Assembly (NCBI GenBank): GCA_963740055.1
Contig: CAVUCL010000001.1
Location: 682,001 to 746,000 of the forward strand
DNA from: WHSW01 sp963740055
GTDB taxonomy: Bacteria; Actinomycetota; Thermoleophilia; Solirubrobacterales; 70-9
DNA length: 64,000 bases
Direction: 5' to 3'
Shown: piece after piece, positions 55,034-64,000 of the stretch
Layout of the letters: each line of letters starts with the position of its first letter
How positions within the stretch are numbered: the stretch's first letter is position 1
Program-made: the position numbers and the translations under genes
Notes under the pieces: generated by a model
What the model was told of the DNA's origin: nothing
Database searches by the model: none
The model's input: only the letters and a program-made list of their open reading frames with translations

Positions 55034-56264
55034 TCAGCGCAGGCGCACCGGCAGCGTGCGCAGCTGGTTGATGAACGGCGAGACGACGTACTCCGGCGTC
55101 CCGTCGAGCTGCATCTCCGGGAACCGGTCGAGCGTCTCCTCGAGCATGATCCGGAGCTCGAGTCGTGCGAGCGCGGTCCCGAGGCAGAAGTGGCGCCCGC
55201 CGGCGCCGAACGCCTGGTGGTCTTCCTCGCGCCTGACGTCGAAGCGCGTCCGGGTCCTCGAAGCGTTCCTCGTCGCGGTTCGACGACACGTACCACATCA
55301 CCACCTTGTCGCCCTCCTTGATCGGCTGGCCGCCGATCTCGGTGTCGCGGGTCGCGGTGCGCCGGAAGTGGGCGAAGGCCGGGAACATCCGCAGCGACTC
55401 CTCGACCGCGCCCGGCACCAGCGAGCGGTCGTCGAGCAGCAGCTGCCACTGGTCGGGGTGCTCGAGCAGCGCCCGGATGCCGCTGCAGTAGGTCGCCTTG
55501 GTCGAGTCGTTGCCGGCGGCCATGAGCAGGAAGAAGCCCATCACGATCTCGTGCTCGGCGAGCCCTTCGCCGTCGAGCTCGGCGTGGACGAGGACGCTGG
55601 TCAGGTCCTCGGTCGGGTTCGCGCGCCGCTCGTCGATCAGCGCCTTGCAGCGCTCGAAGATCTCGGGCACGTCCTCCTCCATGATCCGACTCGCGCTCTC
55701 GACCTGCTCGCGGTCGCCGGCGCCGAGCGAGTTGTTCATCAGCCGCGCCCAGATCTCGTCGTCGGCGGGCGGGATGCCCATGAAGCTGCCGATCACCCGC
55801 GAGACGACCGGCTGGGCGACGTCGGTGACCAGGTCGCAGGTCTCGCGATCGCCGAGGCGGTCGAGGACCCGGGTCACGATCTCGCGGATCGCGGGCTCGT
55901 GCTCGGCGATCCGCCGCGGCGTGAACCCGCGCTGGAACAGCTGCTTGAGCCGGTCGTGCTTGGGCGGGTCCATGCCGATGAACATCGCCCGGGTCAGCTC
56001 CAGCGGCATGATCGAGTCGGTCAGCGCGGTGACCCCGCCGCGCTCGGAGGAGAAGGTCTGCCAGTCGTGGCTGACGGCGTGCAGGTCGTCGGGCCTGGTC
56101 ACCGACCAGAACCCGGCCTCCTGGGGGAACTGGGAGATCTGCGAGGTCCAGTGCACCGGGCACTCGGAGCGCATCCGCTTGAACAGCTCGTGTGGCGGTC
56201 CCTGCTCCCAGTGCTCGAGGTCGCCGACGAGCACATCGTCGAGTCGCGTCTGTTCTGCGGTCAT
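55034..56264 (-). CDS. cytochrome P450, frameshifted
   Basis: About 409 residues from ATG 56264. I-helix FLLMAAGNDSTKATY (near 250), ExxR VEESLRMFPAFAHFRR, and, after one extra base near 55247, heme loop FGAGGRHFCLGTALARLELR (Cys near 359). Bacterial class I P450 of the CYP107/125-like size; it needs ferredoxin and reductase encoded elsewhere. It converges on mct (21 nt between stops). Substrate unknown. Confidence 0.85.
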
Positions 56265-56405
56265 GCGAGCCTCCTCGTCGGCGCAGGGTCACCGCGCACC
56301 CTACCCGCCGCTCCAACGCACGGTGGGACGGTTGCCGGATTAGGCGGAGGCGATTCGGGGAACAGTAAGCACGTGGGTTCGGGTGAAGCGTTCGTGGGGG
56401 ACGCG

Positions 56406-56771
56406 ATGAAGCTGACGCTTCCGGTCGACGCTGCCAGCGTCGGTCGCGCGCGCCGCGCGGTCGCCGACTTCGCCGCCCGCCTCGACGTCACCGCCCTCTC
56501 GGTCCAGCTCGCCGTCTCGGAGGCGGTCACGAACGCGATCGTGCACGGCTTTCGCGATGGAGGCGAGGGCGAGATCGAGCTCGCGGCCGAGGTCGTCGAC
56601 GGGGACCTGGTCGTGCGGGTGACCGACAACGGCGTCGGCATGCAGCCGAACCCACGCTCCGAGGGGCTCGGGATGGGGCTCTCGATCATGGGACGGGTCG
56701 CCGACGACCTCCGCCTGCGCGCGCCCAACGGCGGCACCGAGGTGCTGCTGCGGTTCAGCCCCGCCGGCTGA
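56406..56771 (+). CDS. RsbW-like serine kinase/anti-sigma ATPase domain
   Basis: 121 residues from ATG 56406; an in-frame upstream GTG at 56373 is possible. GHKL fold: N-box QLAVSEAVTNAIVHGFRD (near 38), G1 VRVTDNGVGMQPNP, G2 GLGMGLSIMGRVAD. These small stand-alone ATPases phosphorylate anti-anti-sigma factors or sequester a sigma factor. No sigma or antagonist gene is adjacent. Divergent from the P450. Confidence 0.85.
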   Translation: MKLTLPVDAASVGRARRAVADFAARLDVTALSVQLAVSEAVTNAIVHGFRDGGEGEIELAAEVVDGDLVVRVTDNGVGMQPNPRSEGLGMGLSIMGRVADDLRLRAPNGGTEVLLRFSPAG

Positions 56772-56773
56772 GC

Positions 56774-57622
56774 TCAGCCGCGGCGGTAGAGCCGCGTCGT
56801 CAGCGGTGCGAAGACCGCGGTCAGCGCCGCGGCGACCGCGAGCACGATCGCGATGTCCGAGGCCTCGGCGTTGCCCTCCATCAGCCCGCGCGAGGCCGTC
56901 GCCAGGATCGAGATCGGGTTCGCGTTGACGAACGCCTCGAGGCCCGCCGGCAGGGTGTCGGGGTCGACGAACACGTTCGAGAGGAAGGTGAGCGGGAAGA
57001 TCGCCATGAAGCCGGCGTTCATGACCGCGTTCGGCGAGCGCAGCAGGAGCCCGAGGGTGGTGAACACCCAGGAGAGCCCGAACGCGAACAGGACGACGAG
57101 CGCGAGCGCGGCGACCGCGCCCCCGAAGCCGGCGCCCGGGCGGTAGCCGAGGATCACCCCGAGGACGATGATCACGGTCCCGGCGAGCACGTAGCGAACG
57201 CTGTCGCCGAGCAGCGACCCGACCAGGGGCGCGGGCTTCCAGATCGGCAGCGAGCGGAAGCGGTCGACGACCCCGCGGGTGAGGTCGGTGTTGAGCGCGA
57301 CCCCCGAGTAGACGGTCGTGAACAGGACCGACATCACCAGGATCCCGGGGAGGATGTAGTCGAGGTACTCGCCGGTCGAGCCCGCGATCGCGCCGCCGAA
57401 CAGGTAGGTGAACATGAGCACGAACATCACCGGGGTGATGGTCACGTCGAGCAGCTGCTCCGGGACGTGCTTGACCTTCAGCATCCCGCGCCAGCCGAAG
57501 GTGAGCGCGGCGGAGGCCGCGCCCGCGCGCGGCGGGCGTGAGATCGAGGAGATCGCCTTGCGGACGGCCGCCTCGTCGGCGCCGGTCGCCGAGCCGGTCT
57601 GGGTGGTCGGGTTGGCGCTCAC
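56774..57622 (-). CDS. ABC-2 permease (DrrB-like)
   Basis: 282 residues from GTG 57622. TITPVMFVLMFTYLFGGAIAGSTGEYLDYILPGILVM and the GVVDRFRSLPIWKPAPLVGSLLGDSVRYV block are the DrrB signature. Six helices; second half NAVMNAGFMAIFPLTFLSNVFV. Exports drugs or lipids with the ATPase encoded upstream; GTGA overlap shows translational coupling. Confidence 0.88.
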   Translation of the reverse strand: MSANPTTQTGSATGADEAAVRKAISSISRPPRAGAASAALTFGWRGMLKVKHVPEQLLDVTITPVMFVLMFTYLFGGAIAGSTGEYLDYILPGILVMSVLFTTVYSGVALNTDLTRGVVDRFRSLPIWKPAPLVGSLLGDSVRYVLAGTVIIVLGVILGYRPGAGFGGAVAALALVVLFAFGLSWVFTTLGLLLRSPNAVMNAGFMAIFPLTFLSNVFVDPDTLPAGLEAFVNANPISILATASRGLMEGNAEASDIAIVLAVAAALTAVFAPLTTRLYRRG

Positions 57623-58614
57623 GCGGGCTGCTCCTCGGAGATCGGGTTCGGTTCGTCGCCGGCGTCCTCCTCGGCCGGGTGTCCGGTGAGCGCGAGGAAG
57701 ACCTCGTCGAGGCTCGGCTGGCCGAGCGAGAAGTCGGCGATGTTGATTCCGGCGCGGGCGAGCTCGGCGACGGCCTCGGCGGCGCGGTCGGCGTCTGCGC
57801 ACGAGGCCGCGAGCGCCGCCGGATCGGGCTCGAGCGCGACCGAGCCGAGCTCGCGGTCGAGCACCCGCTCGGCCTCGGGGCGCTGCTCGGGGTCGAGCAG
57901 GCGCACGTGCAGCGCGCCGGTCCCGATCGAGGCCTTGAGCTGCCCCGGCGTTCCCTCGGCGATCACCTTGCCGTGGTCGATCACCGCGATCCCGTCGGCG
58001 AGCTGGTCGGCCTCCTCCAGGTACTGGGTGCAGAGCAGGATCGTCGTCCCCTCCGCGACCAGCGCGCGAATGATGTCCCAGACCTGGTTCCGCGACCGCG
58101 GGTCGAGCCCGGTGGTCGGCTCGTCGAGGAACATCAGCTCGGGGGTGACGACGATGCTGGCGGCGATGTCGAGTCGCCGCCGCATCCCGCCGGAGTAGTT
58201 CTTGACCAGGCGGGTGGCCGCGTCGGAGAGCCCGAACGCCGCCAGGAGCTCGTTCGCGCGGTCCTTGGCCGGAGCTCGCTTGAGGCCGAGCAGGCGGCCG
58301 ATCAGGACCAGGTTCTCGCGCCCGGTGAGGTCCTCGTCCACGGAGGCGAGCTGGCCGGTGAGGCTGACCGCCCCGCGGACGGCGTCCGACTCGCTGACGA
58401 CGTCGTGGCCGAGGACGCGGGCACTGCCGGCGTCGGGCTGGATCAGGGTCGCGAGCATCCTGATCGTCGTCGTCTTGCCGGCGCCGTTGGGGCCGAGCAC
58501 GCCGTAGACCGAGCCCGTGCGCACGGCGAGGTCGACGCCGTCGACGGCGCGCGTCTCGCCGAAGCTCTTGACGAGGCCGTTGGCCTCGATCGCCAGTGCC
58601 GTTTGTGTCGTCAT
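57619..58614 (-). CDS. ABC ATPase (DrrA-like)
   Basis: 331 residues from ATG 58614 (AAGGA upstream; the longer frame to 58677 lacks a ribosome-binding site). Walker A YGVLGPNGAGKTTTIRM (near 41), signature KNYSGGMRRRLDIAAS, Walker B LMFLDEPTTGLDP, and the C-terminal daunorubicin-type extension (AGINIADFSLGQPSLDEVFLALTGH). With the downstream permease it forms a DrrAB-type exporter. Confidence 0.9.
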   Translation of the reverse strand: MTTQTALAIEANGLVKSFGETRAVDGVDLAVRTGSVYGVLGPNGAGKTTTIRMLATLIQPDAGSARVLGHDVVSESDAVRGAVSLTGQLASVDEDLTGRENLVLIGRLLGLKRAPAKDRANELLAAFGLSDAATRLVKNYSGGMRRRLDIAASIVVTPELMFLDEPTTGLDPRSRNQVWDIIRALVAEGTTILLCTQYLEEADQLADGIAVIDHGKVIAEGTPGQLKASIGTGALHVRLLDPEQRPEAERVLDRELGSVALEPDPAALAASCADADRAAEAVAELARAGINIADFSLGQPSLDEVFLALTGHPAEEDAGDEPNPISEEQPA

Positions 58615-58738
58615 CCGATCCTTCGTCTCGGGGTTTCGGGGGCGGTAGTTGAGACCGGGGTGGACGGACGAATTCATCGCTCGGTCTCGCCCACTGTCTT
58701 AGCAGGCGGCGATCGAGACCTCCTGCGAGCATCCGGCG

Positions 58739-59755
58739 ATGGCCGCGACCCGAAGACGACGCGAGCTCGCCCGCGGCGAGCGGGTCGTGCCGGGGATCTG
58801 GCGGTTGCGGCTGCCGCTTCCCTGGCCCGGGGTCCCGCACGTCAACGCCTGGGCGGTCCGCGCGGGCTCCGGGGTCGTCCTCTTCGACACCGGTTACGCG
58901 GGCGAGGAAGGCACCCGTCCGCTCGAGCTCGCGCTCGGCCAGGTCGGGCTCGCGCTCACCGACGTCTCGCTGCTCGTCTGCACCCACGCGCACACCGACC
59001 ACTACGGCCTCGCCGGGCCGATCGTCGACGCCGCCGGTTGCGAGCTCTGGATGCACCCCGCCTGGGAGCACGTGCGCACGCTCGCCGAGGACCCCGACCG
59101 CGCCTTCGACCGGCGGGTCGAGGTCGCGCGCCAGAGCGGCGTCCCGGCGGCGGCGCTGAAGCATTACGAGCGCGCCCGCCGCGGTGGCGCGACCGGGATC
59201 GCGCGCGCGGTCGAGCCCGACGTCGAGCTCGTCGACGGGGTCGAGGTCGAGACCGATCACGGAGCCTGGCGGGTCCACGAGACACCCGGGCACGCGCCCT
59301 CGCACGTCGTCCTGCACGAGCCCCGCAGCGGGATGCTGATCTCCGGCGACCACATCCTCGGCCGGATCTCGCTCTTCTTCGACCACGGCCACACCCCGGA
59401 CCCGGTCGCCGAGTTCATCGGCGGGCTCGAGACCGTCGCCCGGCTCGAGACCGGGCTCTGCCTCGCCGGACACGGACGCACCTTCCGCGACGTGCCGGCG
59501 AAGATCGAGGCCAACCGGGTCGAGCTCGACGGCCACCTGGAGCGGATCCGACTCGCGCTCGCCGACGGCGAACCGCGGACCGCGTTCGAGCTGGTCGGGG
59601 CGCTGATCGGCGAGGAGAACGTCAGCGAGGCGACCGCGGCCTGGGGGCTCCAGCTCGCGCTCGCCTACCTCGACCACCTCACCCTGGCCGGCGAGCTGGT
59701 CGAGCTCGAGGGCGCCGACCCGCGCCGCTGGCGGCTCGCCGGCGATGCTGGCTAG
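58739..59755 (+). CDS. MBL-fold metallohydrolase
   Basis: 338 residues. Metal motif LLVCTHAHTDHYGLAGPIV (HxHxDH near 82), PGHAPSHVVL, and LISGDHILG. The N-terminus IWRLRLPLPWPGVPHVNAWAV and the C-terminal helical extension are those of glyoxalase-II/thiolase-like MBL proteins common in actinobacteria. It hydrolyses an ester or thioester bond; substrate unknown. Confidence 0.87.
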   Translation: MAATRRRRELARGERVVPGIWRLRLPLPWPGVPHVNAWAVRAGSGVVLFDTGYAGEEGTRPLELALGQVGLALTDVSLLVCTHAHTDHYGLAGPIVDAAGCELWMHPAWEHVRTLAEDPDRAFDRRVEVARQSGVPAAALKHYERARRGGATGIARAVEPDVELVDGVEVETDHGAWRVHETPGHAPSHVVLHEPRSGMLISGDHILGRISLFFDHGHTPDPVAEFIGGLETVARLETGLCLAGHGRTFRDVPAKIEANRVELDGHLERIRLALADGEPRTAFELVGALIGEENVSEATAAWGLQLALAYLDHLTLAGELVELEGADPRRWRLAGDAG

Positions 59756-59758
59756 GGT
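59753..59758 (+). promoter_or_regulatory. -10 box of the acetyltransferase-like gene
   Basis: TAGGGT, seven bases before ATG 59766. It overlaps the stop codon of the MBL gene. Confidence 0.45.
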
Positions 59759-59765
59759 GGCGTCG

Positions 59766-60254
59766 ATGCAGAGGCTGATTCCGCACTCGCACCCGATCCC
59801 GCCCGGCATCGAGCATCCCCGCTTTCGCCTGCGACCGATCACCGTCAACGACGTCGTCCGCGACTACGACGCGGTGATGTCGAGCGCCGAGCGGCTGCGC
59901 GAGCGCTTCCCGCTCTGGGGCTGGCCCGACGACTCGATGACCCTCGAGCAGGACCTGGTCGACCTCGGCTGGCATCAGAAGGAGGCCGAGCTGCGGCGCT
60001 CGTTCAACTACGCGGTCGTCGATCCCGCCGGCGAGCGGCTGCTCGGCTGCGTCTACGTCGACCCGCCCGAGAAGCGGGGCGCCGACGCCGAGGTCAGCCT
60101 TTGGGTGCGGGCCGACGAGGAGGGCGGCGGGCTCGAGGGCGAGCTCGAGGCCGCGGTCCGGGAGTGGATCGCCGGCGAGTGGCCGTTCGAGGCCGTGCGT
60201 TGGCCCGGTCGCGAGATCTCCTGGGAGGAGTGGGACCGCCTCCCGGACGCCTGA
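59766..60254 (+). CDS. GNAT-like acyltransferase-fold protein
   Basis: 162 residues from ATG 59766. FRLRPITVNDVVRDYDAVMSS, NYAVVDPAGERLLGCVYVDPP and AEVSLWVRADEEGGGLEGELEAAVREWI fit a GNAT fold with a degenerate acetyl-CoA motif. Substrate unknown. Leaderless-type start; the promoter overlaps the preceding stop. Confidence 0.65.
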   Translation: MQRLIPHSHPIPPGIEHPRFRLRPITVNDVVRDYDAVMSSAERLRERFPLWGWPDDSMTLEQDLVDLGWHQKEAELRRSFNYAVVDPAGERLLGCVYVDPPEKRGADAEVSLWVRADEEGGGLEGELEAAVREWIAGEWPFEAVRWPGREISWEEWDRLPDA

Positions 60255-60264
60255 GCGCCGTCGC

Positions 60265-60705
60265 TCAGTCCTCGACGAAGCGCTTCAGCTTGCCGGGCAT
60301 GCTCTCGACCAGCTGCCCGCGCAGGACCCCGACCAGGGGCCCGCGGATCACCATCCCGAGCATCCGGCCGAGGTCGACGGTCATCGAGTAGGTCGCCCGG
60401 GTGCGCCCGTCGCCGAGGTCCTCGAGCTCCCAGCTGCCCGAGACCGACTTCAGGTCGCCCTCCTCCTGCTCCCAGGCGATCCGGGTCGGAGCCTCGTAGC
60501 TGAACCGCAGGGTGGAGGAGAGGCGCCGCACCTTGGCGTCGGTCTCGGTCCGCACCAGGACCTGCTCGGAGCCGTCATGCTCGACGCACTCGGCGAGCTT
60601 GATCTCCGGCTGCCAGCGCGGCGAGCCCTCGACGTCGGCCGCGGCCGCGTAGACCTCGTCGATCGGGGCCTCGATCTCGGCCGTCGCTGATCCCTCGATC
60701 GCCAT
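60265..60705 (-). CDS. SRPBCC/polyketide-cyclase-like protein
   Basis: 146 residues. EGSATAEIEAPIDEVYAAAADVEGSPRWQPEIKLAECVEHDG is the START-like/SRPBCC opening, with WEQEEGDLKSVSGSWELEDLGDGRTRATYSM following. Binds a hydrophobic ligand in a helix-grip pocket. TAGGGT at 60719-60714 precedes ATG 60705 by eight bases (leaderless). Ten bases separate its stop from that of the preceding gene. Confidence 0.82.
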   Translation of the reverse strand: MAIEGSATAEIEAPIDEVYAAAADVEGSPRWQPEIKLAECVEHDGSEQVLVRTETDAKVRRLSSTLRFSYEAPTRIAWEQEEGDLKSVSGSWELEDLGDGRTRATYSMTVDLGRMLGMVIRGPLVGVLRGQLVESMPGKLKRFVED

Positions 60706-60769
60706 CGCCCGCCACCCTATCCACATGCCCGTGGTAACTTCCTGACTTTATCCACCAACAAAGTGAGGA

Positions 60770-61249
60770 ATGACATTGAAGTTCGAACGTTGGGCCACGT
60801 TGGCCGTAGTCGGGGCGCTCGCCGTGGGCGGGCTCGCCGCGTGCGGCGACGACGAAGCGGAGGAGTCGAGCAGCGAGGCGGCGGCGCTCTCGGAGGCCGA
60901 CCTCGTGGCCGAGGCGGAGACGATCTGCGCCGAGCACAACAAGGCGATCGACGCCGGATTCAAGGAGGAGGGGATCGACGGCGAGCCGACCCCGGTCGAG
61001 GTCCGGACGCTGGTCAAGGACTACGTCCTCCCCCAGTACAGCGCCTGGATCGGGCGCCAGGACGCGCTCGAGCCGCCCGAGGACCTCGTCGGTGACTGGG
61101 ATACCTGGATCGCCGACTCGACCGCGGCGCGCGACACGGTCAAGGACGACGCGAACGCCGCCTTCGACTCGGCGACGTTCGAGACCGTCAACGCGGAGGC
61201 CGACGGGCTCGGGCTCGGCACCGACTGTCAGGCCGGTCCGACCGCCTGA
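60770..61249 (+). CDS. small secreted lipoprotein
   Basis: 159 residues from ATG 60770. Signal peptide LAVVGALAVGGLAACGDDEAEES with lipobox LAAC (Cys near 25) and a four-helix-like helical domain with a Cys pair (ETICAEHNK, TDCQAG). Acidic and exported. Function unknown; probably a cell-envelope lipoprotein of a Solirubrobacterales-type family. Confidence 0.65.
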   Translation: MTLKFERWATLAVVGALAVGGLAACGDDEAEESSSEAAALSEADLVAEAETICAEHNKAIDAGFKEEGIDGEPTPVEVRTLVKDYVLPQYSAWIGRQDALEPPEDLVGDWDTWIADSTAARDTVKDDANAAFDSATFETVNAEADGLGLGTDCQAGPTA

Positions 61250-61369
61250 TCACCGCGCTCCGCCGGCCGGCAGCCCGCGCCTCGAGGGGAGCGGCGGCTG
61301 CCGGTCGGCCGGCGCCGGGGCGTTGTAGGCTGGCGACGTTCTGAGCAGGGGTGCAACAGGGGGTCGTCG

Positions 61370-62743
61370 GTGAGGCGCGCGCTGGCGGCGGCGCTCGCCG
61401 CGCTCGGGCTGCTCGCGGCATCCGCCGCCCCCGCCGATGCGGTCGACAGGGTCGCGAGCTTCAACTCCGAGGGCCCGGGCCCCGAGGCCTTCGACCGCGT
61501 CTACGCGCACCAGATCGGACCCCGCAAGGCGGATCGCGTGCTCGTGCTGATGTCCGGCTTCCAGGCTGGCGCCGGCGATTTCACGCTGATCGCCCGCGAC
61601 CTGGTCAAGCGCGTCGACGGGCTTCAGGTCTGGGCCGTCGATCGCCGCACGCAGCCGCTCGAGGACACCTCGGTGTTCGCCGAGGCGCTCGCCGGCGAAC
61701 GCAGCGCCCAGGAGGTCTTCGACTACTACCTCGGCTGGCTCGCCAACGGCGGCACGCCGGAGGACCATTTCGACTTCCTCGACGCCGAGTCGGTCCCGTT
61801 CGCGCGCGAATGGGGGATGGCGACGGCGCTCGCCGACGCGCGCAAGGTCGTCCGCGCGGCGAGCCGCAAGGGCCGCGAGGTGATCCTCGGCGGCCACTCG
61901 CTCGGCGCCTCGCTAACCGCCGCCTACGGCGCCTGGGACTTCAACGGCAAGCCCGGCTTTCGCGACGTCGAGGGGCTGGTGCTGATCGACGGCGGCCTGC
62001 TCGGCAGCTTCGACGCCTACAACCTCGCCCAGGCGCAGGAGCAGATCGCCGAGCTCGAGGGCTCGAACCCGTTCGTCGACCTGCTCGAGACCGGCATCCC
62101 CGAGGCCGCCGGGCTGTTCGCCGAGGTCGCGGCCGTCGCGGCGCTGCTCGAGCCGAGTGCGCCGTCGGTGATCGAGGACTTCCCGCTGCTGCCGGAGTCG
62201 CTGCGCCCGCCGGTCCCGGCGACCAACCGGGGGGTGATCGGCCATGGCTTCGATCGCGACACCTCGCCGCCCGAGCTCGGCATCCTGCACGTGAACGCCG
62301 GCGCGCTCGCCGCCGCGGGCGATCCCCGCGACTGGGAGGACGGGGGCGTGACGCCGGTAAGTCGCCTGATCGACGGCTTCGCCCAGGAGCCCACGAACGC
62401 GGTCGAGTGGTACTTCCCGAAGCGGCTCACGATCGACGTCAACGGCGCCGACGAGCTGAAGCAGAACGACGTCGCCGAGTTCCTCGGCCTGCGCCTCGAG
62501 CACGCGCGCAGGATCGACGTCCCGATCTACGCCTTCCAGACCGACCTCACCGACGGTGACGTGCTGCGCGGCGCGCGCAGGCTGGTCAAGCGCGCGCGGA
62601 CCGGCAAGCGCGACTCGATGCTCGTCAACGGCGCCCCGCAGCAGAGCCATCTCGATCCGCTGCTCGCGGCGCCGAAGGGCAACGAGTTCCTGAAGACCGT
62701 GGTCGAGTTCCTCGACCAGATCGGGCCCCGGGGCCGGAAGTAG
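61370..62743 (+). CDS. secreted alpha/beta hydrolase
   Basis: 457 residues from GTG 61370. Signal peptide ALAAALAALGLLAASAAPADA; then a serine-hydrolase fold with RVLVLMSGFQAGAGDFTLIARDLV, nucleophile motif EVILGGHSLGASLTAAYGAW (Ser near 179), and an acidic/His C-terminal part ending SHLDPLLAAPKGNEF. Related to uncharacterised actinobacterial lipases or esterases. Exported; substrate unknown. Confidence 0.75.
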   Translation: MRRALAAALAALGLLAASAAPADAVDRVASFNSEGPGPEAFDRVYAHQIGPRKADRVLVLMSGFQAGAGDFTLIARDLVKRVDGLQVWAVDRRTQPLEDTSVFAEALAGERSAQEVFDYYLGWLANGGTPEDHFDFLDAESVPFAREWGMATALADARKVVRAASRKGREVILGGHSLGASLTAAYGAWDFNGKPGFRDVEGLVLIDGGLLGSFDAYNLAQAQEQIAELEGSNPFVDLLETGIPEAAGLFAEVAAVAALLEPSAPSVIEDFPLLPESLRPPVPATNRGVIGHGFDRDTSPPELGILHVNAGALAAAGDPRDWEDGGVTPVSRLIDGFAQEPTNAVEWYFPKRLTIDVNGADELKQNDVAEFLGLRLEHARRIDVPIYAFQTDLTDGDVLRGARRLVKRARTGKRDSMLVNGAPQQSHLDPLLAAPKGNEFLKTVVEFLDQIGPRGRK

Positions 62744-62841
62744 GCTCCCCTAACACGGAGCCTCGCTCTTGCCCTACGATTTCGGCAACCCGCCGCGATC
62801 GGCGCGCGCGGGCCGATGACGACCGGAGAGACGCCACGACG

Positions 62842-63863
62842 ATGACTGACGCTGCCACAGACCACGACCTCGAGGCCTACGCGCGCCCCCGGCTCGGCCG
62901 CAGCCTGCTCGACCTCGCGACCTCGGTCGCCCCCTATCTCGCGCTCACCGCCGCGATGTACGCGACCCTCGGCGCCTCGATCTGGCTCACGCTCGGCCTC
63001 GGGCTGCTCGCCTCCGGCTTCCTGCTGCGCACCTTCATCGTCTTCCACGACTGCGGCCACGGCTCGTTCATGCCGAGCAAGCGCGCCAACAGATGGGTCG
63101 GGCGCTTCACCGCGCTGCTCGTCTGGCAGCCGTACGCGAACTGGCGCCACGACCACGCCGTCCACCACGGGACCGCCGGCGACCTCGACCGCCGCGGCCA
63201 GGGCGACGTCCCGACCTGGACCGTCGAGGAGTACTACTCGCGCCCCTGGCATCAGCGGCTCGCCTACCGCCTGTTTCGCAACCCGCTGGTGATGTTCGGG
63301 ATCGGCCCGCTGTGGTCGCTGATGATCGGCCCGCGGTTCAGCGCGCTCGACAAGCGCCCGCGGCTTCGCAACAGCGTCATCCTCACCAACATCGGCGTCG
63401 GCGCGATCGTGGTCGGGCTCTGCGCCGCATTCGGGATCCCGAGTTCCTGCTCGTCCAGCTCTACCCGGCCTTCCTCGCCGGCATTGCGGGGGTCTGGCTG
63501 TTCTACGTCCAGCACCAGTTCGAGGACGTCTACTGGGAGAGCGGCGAGCGCTGGACCTACGCCGATGCCGCGCTCGCGGGCAGCTCGTACCTGAAGCTGC
63601 CGAAGGTGCTGCAGTTCTTCTCCGGCAACATCGGCCTCCACCACGTGCACCACCTCAACGCCCGGGTCCCCAACTACAACCTCCAGGCCGCCCACGACGA
63701 GAACGAGGTCTTCGCCGACGTCCCCGTGCTGACGCTGCGCGACAGCATGCGCTGCCCGCGGCTGAAGCTGATCGACCCCGACAGCGGCCGGCTGCTCACC
63801 TGGGCCGAGGCGCGCGCGCTCACCCGCGCCCCGGCGGTCGCCCCGGCGCCCGCCGGCAGCTAG
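62842..63863 (+). CDS. membrane fatty acid desaturase, frameshifted
   Basis: About 340 residues joined over one missing base near 63440. Three His boxes: FHDCGHGSF (near 69), WRHDHAVHHGTAGD (near 102), and NIGLHHVHHLNARVPNYNLQ (near 267), the eight-His di-iron set of acyl-lipid desaturases (DesA-like). Four membrane helices. Introduces a double bond into membrane lipid acyl chains, using ferredoxin and O2. The single break with intact boxes suggests a sequence error. Confidence 0.85.
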
Positions 63864-63867
63864 CCGG

Positions 63868-64000
63868 CTAGGTAGCCGAGCCCTCGAGCAGGAGCGCTGC
63901 TTCTCGGCGGCGAACTCGTCCTCGGAGAGGACGTCGAGTCGCGCAGCGCAGCGAGCCGCTCGAGCTCCGCGATACGCGGGTCGCCGCCCGCCGCCGGCGC
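63868..64000 (-). pseudogene. C-terminal part of a SHOCT-domain protein (runs off the window)
   Basis: Read on the minus strand, DPRIAELERLAAL, then VLSEDEFAAEKQR and LLEGSAT before a TAG at 63870-63868: the short C-terminal SHOCT helix pair. Two missing bases split it into three frames. The rest lies outside the window. Confidence 0.5.

Noticed and set aside
53782..58614. Secondary-metabolite cluster (P450, CoA transferase, DrrAB exporter)
   Set aside because: No synthase or other assembly enzyme is present. The CoA transferase matches the mesaconyl-CoA type, and the P450 and exporter are in separate, convergent or divergent units.
56774..59848. A 1,024-codon minus-strand frame spanning the DrrAB and MBL genes
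   Set aside because: Its C-terminal end is the real permease, but the rest is antisense or out-of-frame to the ATPase and MBL genes, which carry clear motifs.

Overview
This is a 64 kb piece of a high-GC actinobacterial chromosome. The best fit is class Thermoleophilia (Solirubrobacterales-like). That placement rests on recalled hallmarks of the group and not on a search: many small SnoaL-like proteins starting MSQENVE/MSEENVE and ending GLSE, a secreted LATIALIAALGG-type protein, a wax-ester-synthase-like acyltransferase, frequent GTG starts, and many start codons lying 6-10 nt downstream of a TANNNT-type -10 box (leaderless transcription).

Layout. 0-11 kb is ordinary chromosome: a surface protein, a tandem array of SnoaL genes, a methyltransferase, a GH26-like glycosidase, tRNA-Ser(UGA), a sugar-lactone oxidase facing a PLP fold-III protein, tRNA-Ser(GCU), an L,D-transpeptidase, a WS/DGAT acyltransferase and a winged-helix protein. 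At 11263 is a complete tRNA-Arg(ACG). A 43-bp copy of its 3' part (anticodon loop to discriminator) recurs exactly at 13466 and 27662, so 11.3-27.7 kb reads as two tandem integrative elements. The first (about 2.2 kb) carries a lytic transglycosylase lipoprotein and a DUF4386 membrane protein. The second (about 14.2 kb) carries an HNH-like protein, a hypothetical gene with a truncated inverted paralogue at the far end, membrane proteins, a multicopper oxidase with three inserted heavy-metal-binding modules, a flavin monooxygenase, an MMPL/MgtE deletion scar, a full MMPL transporter, an osmoprotectant-binding lipoprotein, an ion channel and an alpha/beta hydrolase. No integrase is recognisable.

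28-49 kb is again chromosomal: an F420-type reductase, a RibD-like reductase, more SnoaL genes, an endonuclease/exonuclease/phosphatase lipoprotein, an ABC-2 exporter, a PEP-mutase-family enzyme, a giant SARP-AAA-nSTAND-WD40 regulator of about 1,700 residues, a BBE-type flavoprotein, and a three-gene unit (YLDPGTGS peptide, NoeA-like methyltransferase, sulfatase-fold membrane protein). 49-56 kb holds the metabolic centrepiece: a CitE/Mcl-like lyase overlapping pyruvate phosphate dikinase, divergent from a mesaconyl-CoA-hydratase-like gene and a mesaconyl-CoA C1-C4 CoA transferase. These resemble the glyoxylate-assimilation half of the 3-hydroxypropionate bicycle, with PPDK placed to lift the pyruvate product to PEP. 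56-64 kb has an RsbW-like kinase, a DrrAB-type exporter, an MBL hydrolase, small stress or lipid proteins, a secreted hydrolase and a fatty-acid desaturase.

Caveat: more than 30 single-base indels break otherwise well-conserved reading frames, about 20 of them between 16.1 and 20.9 kb. Most sit in short G/C runs with motifs intact on both sides, which suggests consensus errors more than gene decay. Where I join two frames I say so.
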